DNA of 27,554 nt from CAYVZU01 sp964455935 (GTDB taxonomy: Bacteria; Fibrobacterota; CAYVZU01), in assembly GCA_964455935.1 (NCBI GenBank), contig CAYVZU010000046.1, forward strand, positions 1 to 27,554, given 5' to 3'. The stretch's first letter is position 1. Each line of letters opens with the position of its first letter. The notes under the pieces are model-generated. The model worked only from the letters and a program-made list of their open reading frames with translations, made no database searches and was not told the origin of the DNA. Position numbers and translations under genes: made by a program. Below, one piece after another: positions 14,055-21,336 of this stretch.

Positions 14055-15653
14055 GTGTTAGGCCGAAAAATCTACAGTGGATCGCTAAAGCTGGCAACGG
14101 GTACGCTCGGGTCACGGGTCCTGGGGTTTCTGCGCGAAATTTTGGCCGCTCGATTCGTGGGCGCCGGCCATGAAATGGACGTGTTCGTCCTGGCCTACCG
14201 GATCCCCAATCTCGTCCGGCAGATTCTGGGGGAAAAAGCCGCGGAGAGCGCATACCTGCCGGTCTTCAAGACGTTGCTGGCCCAGGGCAAGGAAAAAGAT
14301 GCGCACGAGGTGTCGGCCGATCTTTTCAAGTCTCTGATCCTTTGCCTGGGTCTCTTCGTGGTCATCGGCCTGCTCCTGGCTCCCGTGTTCGTTTCGTTGG
14401 TGGGCCGCGGCTATGTCGGCGAAATAATGCCGGATGGAAGCGGAAAATACGAGGCGGCCGTGGGCATGACCCGGCTGCTTCTGCCCTACATCGTTTTTGT
14501 GGGATTCTTTTCATTTCTCGGGGCGCGGCTGCTGGCGTTCGAGCGGTTCGGTACCTACGCGACAGCCCCCCTTGTGGCCAATGCCATAGCGGTCATCGTG
14601 ATTGTGGCCACGGCCCCCGTCGCCGGTTGGTATTGTGTGGCTTGGGGCGCCTTGGCCGCGGCAGCATCGGAATGTCTGTTCTTTCTCGTTCTGACCAAAG
14701 ACCGCCATCTTCTTTTTCAACGGCCGTTTTTTCGCATTCGATGGGGCAATCTCCACCTTCGCCGCGCAGTGCGGCTCTGGATGCCAATTGTCGCTGGGTC
14801 GGGGCTGGAAAAAACCGGAAGCATGATTGAGATCTATATGGCCGCATTTCTGGGAAAGGGTGCGGCCGCGGCGTTGTATTATGCAAACCTGCTTACGCTA
14901 TTGGCGTTTAGCGTTCTGGGTCTGTCCTTCAACCGATCGGTGATTCCCCATCTCACGGAACAGGGCGCCAAGGGTAATTTTACCGAATTTCGCAAGACCG
15001 TCTCCGCGGGAATCCGCCTTAACCTTCTTCTGCTTCTTCCGGCCGCCTGCCTGCTTTTTGTTCTGGCGCGCCCGCTTCTGCAACTTTTCTTCGAGGGAGG
15101 CAGGTTCGACGCCGAAGCCACCGGCCGGGTTGCATTGACTCTGCAGGCATACTCAATCGGGCTTCTTGCCATGGGCTGGGTCAACCTGCTTTCCAGGTCC
15201 TTTTATGCGCTCCTCGATACGCGCACACCCTTGTTCGTTTCGGCAGGCGCTCTTGTTCTGAATGTGACTTTGAATTTTCTGCTGTGGAAAACGCCGCTGC
15301 GCCAGGCGGGATTGGCGCTGGCGGCTTCAATCTCGTTCTGGGCCAGCGCGGTGGCTCTGGCCTTGCTTCTTCAGCATCGTCTCAAGAGAGAGGGAAACCC
15401 GTTTGTCTGGCGCGCCCTTGCGGGGGAGGCCTGGCCTTCGATTGCCGCAACAGCCGCCTTTGCTCTCGTCCTGGTCTATGCCTGGCCGGCTCTATCGGGT
15501 GTGATCGGCGGTCCTTCGATCTTTGGCCAGGCGTCTCGCCTTGCCGCAACGGCCGCCGCAGCCGGCGCGGTTTTTGTCGGCGCCGGCATGGTGCTGGGCG
15601 TCGAAGAAATCCGGCACGGTGCCCGGAAATTCCTTCCACGCGGGCCGGCTTAG
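14055..15653 (+). CDS. murJ: Lipid II flippase MurJ
   Basis: The 532-residue polytopic membrane protein matches the MviN/MurJ family, with about 13-14 hydrophobic helices. The first helix carries GSRVLGFLRE, placing the functionally essential arginines at R21 and R27, six apart as in E. coli MurJ R18/R24. PLIVPNL-like features of the family appear as RIPNLVRQILGEKAAESAYLP near 50-70, typical of MurJ loop 1. It flips lipid-linked peptidoglycan precursor across the inner membrane. The start is GTG at 14055, chosen because GGGAGG lies at 14045-14050, four bases upstream, and because it gives the right N-terminus for the first helix. uvrC follows 82 bp downstream. Call firm; only the start codon is unusual. 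Confidence 0.93.
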   Translation: MLGRKIYSGSLKLATGTLGSRVLGFLREILAARFVGAGHEMDVFVLAYRIPNLVRQILGEKAAESAYLPVFKTLLAQGKEKDAHEVSADLFKSLILCLGLFVVIGLLLAPVFVSLVGRGYVGEIMPDGSGKYEAAVGMTRLLLPYIVFVGFFSFLGARLLAFERFGTYATAPLVANAIAVIVIVATAPVAGWYCVAWGALAAAASECLFFLVLTKDRHLLFQRPFFRIRWGNLHLRRAVRLWMPIVAGSGLEKTGSMIEIYMAAFLGKGAAAALYYANLLTLLAFSVLGLSFNRSVIPHLTEQGAKGNFTEFRKTVSAGIRLNLLLLLPAACLLFVLARPLLQLFFEGGRFDAEATGRVALTLQAYSIGLLAMGWVNLLSRSFYALLDTRTPLFVSAGALVLNVTLNFLLWKTPLRQAGLALAASISFWASAVALALLLQHRLKREGNPFVWRALAGEAWPSIAATAAFALVLVYAWPALSGVIGGPSIFGQASRLAATAAAAGAVFVGAGMVLGVEEIRHGARKFLPRGPA

Positions 15654-15735
15654 CCAATTCGTATTTTGTAACCGGAACCCGGATCCATTCAGGGACGGCG
15701 GCCATCCAACGGACAAACCCGGTCCCGATTCATAC

Positions 15736-17562
15736 ATGACCAACACCGCTCTTGACGCCAAACTCAAGCTTCTGCCCGATTTGCCCGGGGTTTACTTTTT
15801 CAAGGACAGCCAGGATCACATTCTCTACATTGGGAAGGCCGGCTCGTTGCGCAGACGCGTGGTCCAGTATTTCCGCAAAGACGGCGAAGGCGACCGGCCG
15901 CATATCCGTCTGATGCTGGAAAAAGTGGCGGACCTGGAGGTGATTGCCACGGATTCCGAAGCCGAGGCCATGATCCTGGAAGCCAATCTCGTCCACGAAA
16001 AGAAGCCGCGCTATAACATTCTTCTCAAAGATGACAAGCATTTTCCCTACATCAAAGTCACGCTCAACGAGGAGGTTCCGCGTCTTCTGGTTGTGCGCCG
16101 CGTATTGAACGATGGAGCGCGGTACTTTGGCCCCTACACCGATCCGCGATCCATGCGGCAGATCCTGCGCTGGCTTAAACAGGTGTTTGGGATTCGCGAG
16201 TGCAATCGTTCGCTTCCGTTGCGGCCGGGCGAGCGCCCCTGTTTGTATTTGCAGATCGGCCGCTGCTGCGGACCGTGCGCGGCCACGGTGAGCCTGGCCG
16301 AGTATCGCGAGCGCGCCGATCAGGTCTGCGCAATTCTGGCCGGTCGCACGCAAAGCCTGCTGGCCGAGGTCGATCGGCGGATGGCCCAGGCCGCGACAGA
16401 AGAGAAATACGAGGAAGCGGCAATTCTGCGCGACAGGAAGACGGCGATTGAAAAACTGATCGAACGCCAGAAGATGGATGGCGCGGACAGTTCCGTTTCA
16501 CGCGATGTCTTTGCCGACGCCTGCCGGGGAAACCTGCGGTCCGTGGCCGTCATCCGGATTCGGGAGGGGCTAGTTCTCGAACGCCGCCACTTCTTGTTTC
16601 AGCAGGGCGGGCTTGATGATGAAACCGAGATCTGGTCTTGTTTTCTTCGCCAGTACTATCTGGCGCACCCCGAAATCCCCTCCGAGATCCTGATCCCCCT
16701 GGAATTGGAGGACGCGGAGGCGATGCGGCAATGGCTTGCGGCCCAACGGAACCTGCGCGTGGAAATCCGTGCGCCCCAACGCGGCGAAAAAGTGCGCCTC
16801 CTCGAACTGGCGCGCAGAAACGCCGACCTGCTCCTGCTCGAAGAAATGGGCAAGCGGCAGGCCCTGGATGGCGCAATTCCACCAGCGGTAGCGGCCTTGC
16901 AGCGCGAACTGGGAATGGCCCGGCCGCCGCGGCGCATCGAGTGCTTCGACATTTCGAATCTGCAAGGGACCGACACGGTGGCCTCGATGGTTTCGTTCCT
17001 GGACGGCAAACCAAAGAAAAGCGAATACCGTCACTTCCGTCTCGAGTCGCTTCAGAAGCCCGATGATTTTGCCGCCATGTACGAAGTCATCACCCGGCGC
17101 GTACGCCGCATTGCCGGCGAAGGCGCGTCCATGCCGGACTTGATTCTGATCGACGGCGGAAAAGGGCAGCTCTCGGCCGGACTTTCGGCTCTGCGGGATA
17201 ATGGGGCGCCGGACCAGGCTGTGGCCGCTCTGGCCAAGCGTCTCGACGAGGTGTTCGTGCCCGGCCGCGATGACTCGATTATGATCGGCCGGACGTCACC
17301 GGCCCTGCGGCTCATTCAGCGCGTTCGTGACGAGGCCCATCGTTTCGCGATCAGCTACCACCGCAAGCTGCGCAAGAAACGAACGTTGACGTCCGAGCTG
17401 GATGCCCTGAAAGGAATCGGACCGAAACGGAGGGAAGCGCTGTTGCGCCGGTTCGGCTCGTATCAGCGCATCTGCGAGGCTGCATTGCCGGATCTGGAGA
17501 CTGTGGTAGGAAAGCGGATCGCCGACCTTGTATTCAGTCAGCTCCATCCCGGCGAGTCGTGA
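15736..17562 (+). CDS. uvrC: Excinuclease ABC subunit C
   Basis: At 608 residues the protein has full UvrC layout. The GIY-YIG nuclease lies at about 14-90 (G18-V-Y20, Y31-I-G33, R40), the 3' incision domain. A Cys-bearing segment RPCLYLQIGRCCGPC follows. The UVR domain that contacts UvrB is around 205-240 (ATEEKYEEAAILRDRKTAIEKL). The RNase H-like 5' incision domain is at about 385-545 (CFDISNLQGTD; LILIDGGKGQLS). Paired helix-hairpin-helix motifs end the chain (LDALKGIGPKRREALLRRFGS). It makes both cuts in nucleotide excision repair. The frame extends upstream to 15523 inside murJ, but the ATG at 15736 gives the conserved start. A 7-bp tandem repeat covers its stop. An alkylation-repair gene follows 43 bp later. 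Confidence 0.96.
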   Translation: MTNTALDAKLKLLPDLPGVYFFKDSQDHILYIGKAGSLRRRVVQYFRKDGEGDRPHIRLMLEKVADLEVIATDSEAEAMILEANLVHEKKPRYNILLKDDKHFPYIKVTLNEEVPRLLVVRRVLNDGARYFGPYTDPRSMRQILRWLKQVFGIRECNRSLPLRPGERPCLYLQIGRCCGPCAATVSLAEYRERADQVCAILAGRTQSLLAEVDRRMAQAATEEKYEEAAILRDRKTAIEKLIERQKMDGADSSVSRDVFADACRGNLRSVAVIRIREGLVLERRHFLFQQGGLDDETEIWSCFLRQYYLAHPEIPSEILIPLELEDAEAMRQWLAAQRNLRVEIRAPQRGEKVRLLELARRNADLLLLEEMGKRQALDGAIPPAVAALQRELGMARPPRRIECFDISNLQGTDTVASMVSFLDGKPKKSEYRHFRLESLQKPDDFAAMYEVITRRVRRIAGEGASMPDLILIDGGKGQLSAGLSALRDNGAPDQAVAALAKRLDEVFVPGRDDSIMIGRTSPALRLIQRVRDEAHRFAISYHRKLRKKRTLTSELDALKGIGPKRREALLRRFGSYQRICEAALPDLETVVGKRIADLVFSQLHPGES

Positions 17563-17574
17563 GTCGGGAGTCGG
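17554..17574. repeat. Three 7-bp tandem repeats across the uvrC stop
   Basis: GAGTCGT, GAGTCGG and GAGTCGG follow each other at 17554-17560, 17561-17567 and 17568-17574. The uvrC stop (17560-17562) falls between units one and two. Flanking CAGCTCC (17539-17545) and GGAGCTG (17573-17579) can also pair around the array. The run downstream is A-rich rather than T-rich, so this is not a canonical terminator. Confidence 0.6.
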
Positions 17575-17605
17575 AGCTGGGAAAAAACAAGAGGCAAAGG
17601 ACGGA

Positions 17606-18091
17606 ATGTTAAAAACAGAATTGGATATACTCGATCTGACAACTCCGGTTGGTGTGCTGCGCCTCGCGGCGGACGAACAGGCAATCCGCTCCATAAAGTG
17701 GACGCGAACCGCGCGATGCGGCCGAACCCGCAATTCGGTCCTTTGCGAAGCCGCCAAACAAATTCGTGAATACTTTTGGGGCCGGCGGTTTGTGTTCGAG
17801 CTGCCCGTTAAGCCTGAAGGCACGGAGTTTCAGATGCTGGTTTGGAGATTTTGCGGTCGGATTCCGTTCGGCTCCACGCAGACGTATGGCAAGCTGGCCC
17901 AAAAGGTCGGCCGGCCCGGAGCGGCCAGGGCCGTAGGGACGGCGATGGCCGCGAACCCTCTTCCGCTTATAATCCCCTGCCACCGGGTCGTTGGCGCCGC
18001 GGGGCTTGGCGGATATTCCGGCGCGGGCGGGCTGACAACAAAACGGTTTCTGCTGCAGTTTGAGACGAAACGCAAGCTGAGGTGGCAATGA
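17606..18091 (+). CDS. ogt: Methylated-DNA--[protein]-cysteine S-methyltransferase
   Basis: The 161-residue protein carries the suicide-enzyme active site IIPCHRVV with nucleophile C125. The preceding wing and helix are canonical: FQMLVWRFCGRIPFGSTQTYGKLA (75-98, DNA-binding HTH region), GAARAVGTAMAANP (105-118), and GGYSGAGGLTTKRFLL after the active site. It removes O6-alkyl groups from guanine by transfer to its own cysteine. The N-terminal domain (1-70) is short and divergent, as in Ogt/MGMT. The same frame runs up to 17528, inside uvrC, but ATG 17606 with AAAGGA just upstream gives the usual length. Its stop TGA overlaps the ATG of the MBL gene. Neighbouring uvrC makes a small repair group. 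Ogt versus Ada-C naming is by length. Confidence 0.92.
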   Translation: MLKTELDILDLTTPVGVLRLAADEQAIRSIKWTRTARCGRTRNSVLCEAAKQIREYFWGRRFVFELPVKPEGTEFQMLVWRFCGRIPFGSTQTYGKLAQKVGRPGAARAVGTAMAANPLPLIIPCHRVVGAAGLGGYSGAGGLTTKRFLLQFETKRKLRWQ

Positions 18092-18723
18092 ATTTCCATG
18101 GGTTTGTGCTGGGTGATTTGGAGAACAACTCCTATGTGGTCTGGAACAACGGTCCTTTCTGCATCATCATCGATGCCCCCATGGACATCGAACGACTCGA
18201 CCCCTTTCTAGAGGAGAAAGGCCTCAGGCCCCAGGCCTGCCTGCTCACGCATGGGCATTTTGACCACATCGCGGGGCTTCGCCACTTGCGGCGGCAATAT
18301 GGCCTGCGGGTCGCGATTCATCAAGACGATGCCGATGCCTTGATCAGGCCTGAGCTAAACGGGTCCATGCTGTTCGGCGATCCGCTTCCGCCGGATCCGG
18401 GGGCCGACCTGCTGTTGGCCGACGGCGGCGATGCGGTGTTCTCCGATATTGCCTTCCGTGTCATTCACACGCCCGGGCACACACCCGGGGGGTGCTGTTT
18501 TCTGGCTGACGATCTTCTCTTCTCGGGTGACACGCTGTTTCGTATGGGCGTGGGCCGTACGGATTTTCCCGGCGCCTCCCATAAAAAAATTATGCAATCA
18601 ATTCAGGAAAAACTATTTTCTCTTCCGGATGGCACCAGGGTCTTTCCTGGACACGGGCCGTCCTCCACAATCGGTGACGAAAAGCGGCGCAACCCTTTTG
18701 TGAACCGGGCCGGAAATAAATGA
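18088..18723 (+). CDS. MBL-fold metallohydrolase (glyoxalase II-like)
   Basis: This 211-residue protein has the full metal-ligand set of a metallo-beta-lactamase fold: HGHFDH (H55, H57, D59, H60), H131 in HTPGHTPG, bridging D148 in FSGDTLF, and H189 in FPGHG. FRMGVGRTDFPG at 151-162 and the GHGPSSTIGDEKRRNPF tail are typical of YcbL/glyoxalase II-like hydrolases of about 210 residues, which hydrolyse S-lactoylglutathione-like thioesters; the true substrate is not fixed by sequence. ATG 18088 was preferred over a GTG two codons earlier because it overlaps the ogt stop as ATGA and has GAGGTG ahead. Its own stop overlaps the next start as ATGA. The run of overlaps suggests one translationally coupled operon. 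Confidence 0.88.
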   Translation: MNFHGFVLGDLENNSYVVWNNGPFCIIIDAPMDIERLDPFLEEKGLRPQACLLTHGHFDHIAGLRHLRRQYGLRVAIHQDDADALIRPELNGSMLFGDPLPPDPGADLLLADGGDAVFSDIAFRVIHTPGHTPGGCCFLADDLLFSGDTLFRMGVGRTDFPGASHKKIMQSIQEKLFSLPDGTRVFPGHGPSSTIGDEKRRNPFVNRAGNK

Positions 18724-18905
18724 AGAAAGAAAGTTTAACCGGGAAAAAGCATTTGCTGCCGGCAGGCTTTTCGGGCTTTCTCGCCCTGATTTCTTTTGCC
18801 GTGTTCGCCAGGGCGCCGGGCGGAAGCTACTTTCTCCTGATCGCGGGCGCCGGTTTTCTGGCCCTGACCGGCGTGGTCTATTATTTCGGCACCGCCAATG
18901 CGTGA
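18720..18905 (+). CDS. Two-helix membrane segment, probable N-terminus of the diguanylate cyclase behind an in-frame UGA
   Basis: The ATG at 18720 overlaps the MBL-gene stop. The 61-residue product has a basic start (MKKESLTGKKH) and two hydrophobic segments, about 12-29 and 35-56, ending YYFGTANA before TGA at 18903-18905. The next codon, TTG 18906, is in the same frame and leads straight into a linker, PAS and GGDEF domain. A two-helix anchor joined to PAS-GGDEF is a common diguanylate cyclase layout, so the two frames look like one gene interrupted by one stop. This could be a nonsense mutation (CGA or TGG to TGA), a consensus error, or true stop-restart. As an independent gene it would be an unremarkable membrane peptide. 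Confidence 0.6.
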   Translation: MKKESLTGKKHLLPAGFSGFLALISFAVFARAPGGSYFLLIAGAGFLALTGVVYYFGTANA

Positions 18906-19808
18906 TTGAACAAGGAAGCCGGGAAACTCCGGCTCGCCGCGCGCCGCTCACAAAATAAAGCCAACTACTTCGAATCGATCCTTCAGGATTCAACCGACAT
19001 CATCTTCACCATTGACGTGGACGGCTTCATCCTGAAATTCAACAAGGGCGCCGAAGCGAATTTCGGGTACTCGCAAATGGAGATTGTGGGCAAGCCCTTC
19101 CGCAGGCTCTTTGTGAACGAGTCCGACGAACAGAAGGTTTACGATCTGGTTCTGCGCGAAGGCCGTGTGACGAACCTGGAATTTGCCATGAAAACCGCCG
19201 AAGGCGAGCCGATTTTCGTGAATCTCAGCGTTTCGGAAATGAAGAACGAGACCGGCAAGATCATCGGCCTGGTCGCAACCTGCAAGAACATCACCGAGAA
19301 GAAGAAGCTCGAACAGGAGTTGGTGCAGAAAAATGAACTACTCGAGCGATTGGCCGTCACCGACAGCCTTACCGGGTTGCTGAACTCGCGAACCTTCTAC
19401 GAGAACCTGAAACGGGAATACACCCGTATCAAACGCCAAGGGAACACGCGGCTTACCGTGATGATGGTCGACATCGATCGATTCAAAATCTACAACGATT
19501 CACACGGACATCAGGCCGGCGATCGGGTACTGCGGATTCTAGGCCAGATAATCGCCTCGTCCATCCGGCAAGACATCGATACGGGATATCGCTACGGCGG
19601 AGACGAATTCACGTTAATTCTTCCCAACACGGACAAGGATCAGTCCGGCAATGTGGCCGACCGTATCCGTCGCGGTTTTGACGCCTGCAATTTTCATCCC
19701 ACCAGTCTTTCGATCGGCGCGGCCGATACCGACGGCACCGACGAAAAAGAAGACCTCGTCAAGCGCGCGGACGAGGAAATGTACCGCAACAAGAAACATG
19801 CCCGATAA
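18906..19808 (+). CDS. PAS-GGDEF diguanylate cyclase, possibly missing its membrane anchor
   Basis: The 300-residue frame starts at TTG 18906 directly after the UGA. It has a charged helix (1-20), a PAS domain (about 20-135; DIIFTIDVDGFILKFNKGAE, then FVNLSVSEMKNETGKIIG), a coiled linker (KKLEQELVQKNELLERL) and a GGDEF domain (about 150-297). Catalytic features are intact: DSLTGLLNSR, VDIDRFKIYND with D189, and GGDEF at 231-235. It should make cyclic di-GMP from two GTP. The product-inhibition I-site, RxxD five residues before GGDEF, reads QDID, so feedback control may be absent. No ribosome site precedes TTG 18906, which favours translation from the upstream frame. Its last 11 bases overlap mnmA. 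Confidence 0.88.
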   Translation: MNKEAGKLRLAARRSQNKANYFESILQDSTDIIFTIDVDGFILKFNKGAEANFGYSQMEIVGKPFRRLFVNESDEQKVYDLVLREGRVTNLEFAMKTAEGEPIFVNLSVSEMKNETGKIIGLVATCKNITEKKKLEQELVQKNELLERLAVTDSLTGLLNSRTFYENLKREYTRIKRQGNTRLTVMMVDIDRFKIYNDSHGHQAGDRVLRILGQIIASSIRQDIDTGYRYGGDEFTLILPNTDKDQSGNVADRIRRGFDACNFHPTSLSIGAADTDGTDEKEDLVKRADEEMYRNKKHAR

Positions 19809-20880
19809 ACTCCGAGTCGCCGTGGCCATGAGCGGCGGAGTCGATTCCTCGGTTGTCGCGCTTCTCCTAAAGCAGCAGGGCCATAACGTGACCGGGTTCA
19901 CCATGGTTCTCTTTGCGAACGACGATATCGGTGCCGGTGCCGCGGATAACGCCTGTTGCAGTTTCGATTCGGTTCTCGATGCTCAGCGTGTCTGCTGGAA
20001 ACTTGGGATTCCCCACCATACGCTAAACCTGCGCGAGGCGTTCGGCCGCGACGTTATTGTTGCCTGTGAAGAAGAATGGCGAAGGGGGCGGACCCCCAAT
20101 CCGTGCGTGCTGTGCAATTCCCGCATTAAATGGGGCGCTCTCATCGAAAAGACCCGGACCCTGGGTTTTGATTGCATGGCGACGGGACATTATGCCCAAG
20201 TGGACACCGGCTTCGGACGGCCGCATCTTCTCAAGGGAAAAGACGGCGGGAAAGATCAGTCCTATTTTTTGTGGGGCCTGTCCGAGCTTGCATTGGGCCA
20301 CACGCTATTCCCGCTGGGGGAGCTGACAAAAACAGAAAGCCGCGCCTTGGCGCGCGAACACGGCCTACCCGTGCATGACAAACCCGAAAGCCAGGAGATC
20401 TGCTTCATTCCGGACAAAGACGCCGAACGGTTCTGGGCGGGCCGCAACCCCCCGCCGCCAGGGGAGATCGTGGATCGCACCGGCCGGGTTGTGGGCTCTC
20501 ACAAGGGGTTGGTCCACTATACGCTTGGTCAACGCAAAGGCATTGGCCACCATTGCAGCAAACCGCAGTATGTAGTGGCTCTGGATCCGGAGAAGAATCG
20601 CGTCACCATTGGAGATGATGGTGACCTGTTCCGCTCCGTGTTCCGCGTATGTCAATGCAACTGGATTGGCGTGGACCCAAAAGCAGGAGAGGAGATTGTC
20701 TGTTCGGTCCGCATCCGCTATCGCGCTTTGGAACAGCCTGGGCGAGTCCGGATTCATGAAAGCAATTGCCAAATTGAATTCGATCAAGCCCAAAGGGCCA
20801 TTACCCCGGGCCAGTCGGCAGTGTTCTATCAGGGAGACCGTGTGCTGGGCGGGGGCATTATTGAAGAGGTGGAAGATTGA
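19798..20880 (+). CDS. mnmA: tRNA-specific 2-thiouridylase MnmA
   Basis: The 360-residue protein has the PP-loop SGGVDSS at residues 12-18, the CCSFDSVLDA segment at 53-62, catalytic C106 in TPNPCVLCN, ATGHYA at 128-133, and the second catalytic cysteine C202 in ESQEICFI. The C-terminal beta domain (about 245-360) includes GQRKGIG. It adenylates U34 of tRNA-Glu, -Gln and -Lys and inserts sulfur delivered by a persulfide relay. The start at ATG 19798, overlapping the cyclase gene by 11 bp, gives the family N-terminus; the frame reads further up to 19651 inside the cyclase but that part is not MnmA. Length is normal. Two small hairpins follow the stop. Confidence 0.95.
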   Translation: MPDKLRVAVAMSGGVDSSVVALLLKQQGHNVTGFTMVLFANDDIGAGAADNACCSFDSVLDAQRVCWKLGIPHHTLNLREAFGRDVIVACEEEWRRGRTPNPCVLCNSRIKWGALIEKTRTLGFDCMATGHYAQVDTGFGRPHLLKGKDGGKDQSYFLWGLSELALGHTLFPLGELTKTESRALAREHGLPVHDKPESQEICFIPDKDAERFWAGRNPPPPGEIVDRTGRVVGSHKGLVHYTLGQRKGIGHHCSKPQYVVALDPEKNRVTIGDDGDLFRSVFRVCQCNWIGVDPKAGEEIVCSVRIRYRALEQPGRVRIHESNCQIEFDQAQRAITPGQSAVFYQGDRVLGGGIIEEVED

Positions 20881-20882
20881 GG

Positions 20883-20922
20883 GATCTTGTTGAAAGATCG
20901 TGTGGCATGCACTTGTGCGTGC
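20883..20922. other. Two adjacent hairpins after mnmA
   Basis: GATCTT (20883-20888) pairs with AAGATC (20894-20899) around a 5-base loop. GCATGCAC (20905-20912) pairs with GTGCGTGC (20915-20922) with one G-U pair. They lie in the 84-bp gap between mnmA and the TfoX-like gene. No T-run follows, so they may act as a factor-dependent terminator, RNA stabiliser or processing site, or have no role. Confidence 0.4.
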
Positions 20923-20964
20923 TAAACGAGAGGAAACTTGGAAGGCGCGGGTGAGGGATAGAAT

Positions 20965-21273
20965 TTGAGTAGCCGTGCATCCAGGAGGATCAAAACGAAA
21001 TCGGAAAAGATGGGTCTGCTGATCGATTTGCCGAACATTGGAGAAGAAGTCGCCTCACTGTTGGCTGCGGTGGGGATCGAGACACCGGCCGATCTCAAGC
21101 GGGTTGGCTCGGTTTCCGCGGCGCTGAAGATTCGGAAGTTGCGGCCTTGTGATCCGCCGTGTCGAAGCATGCTCTCGGGACTTGAGGGTGCCATTCGCGG
21201 CTTGCGGTGGCATACTATTCCCAAAGAGGACCGTGATAAATTGTGGCGGGAATACGAGCACCGAATTCCGTAA
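20965..21273 (+). CDS. TfoX/Sxy C-terminal domain protein (stand-alone)
   Basis: The 102-residue protein matches the TfoX C-terminal domain: LPNIGEEVASLLAAVGIETPADLKRVGSV (about 21-49), a variable middle, then MLSGLEGAIRGLRWHTIPKEDRDKLW (69-94). The first part resembles a helix-hairpin-helix. TfoX/Sxy proteins activate competence genes in Gammaproteobacteria through their N-terminal domain plus this one, but single-domain versions are common and uncharacterised. The N-terminal TfoX domain is absent here. TTG 20965 was chosen because GAGGG lies 6 or so bases before it; the first ATG (21010) would still keep the domain. The radical SAM gene begins 63 bp downstream. Function unknown; DNA binding is only suggested by the fold. 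Confidence 0.75.
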   Translation: MSSRASRRIKTKSEKMGLLIDLPNIGEEVASLLAAVGIETPADLKRVGSVSAALKIRKLRPCDPPCRSMLSGLEGAIRGLRWHTIPKEDRDKLWREYEHRIP

Positions 21274-21336
21274 ATAAGCAGCCCGGGGAACTCTTTCCTG
21301 CGGCCCCAGTCTCCATAGTTATATATTTGTCCGGCT

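Noticed and set aside
15523..15735. Upstream start for uvrC within murJ
   Set aside because: The extra residues are a shadow of murJ; the conserved UvrC N-terminus starts at 15736.
17539..17579. Rho-independent terminator after uvrC
   Set aside because: A stem exists, but the run after it is GGAAAAAAC, not T-rich, and the repair gene lies 43 bp downstream in the same direction.
18903..18905. Selenocysteine or genome-wide UGA recoding
   Set aside because: UGA ends many other genes in the window at family-consistent lengths, and no SECIS-like stem after the codon was evident by eye; nonsense change, base error or local readthrough are simpler.
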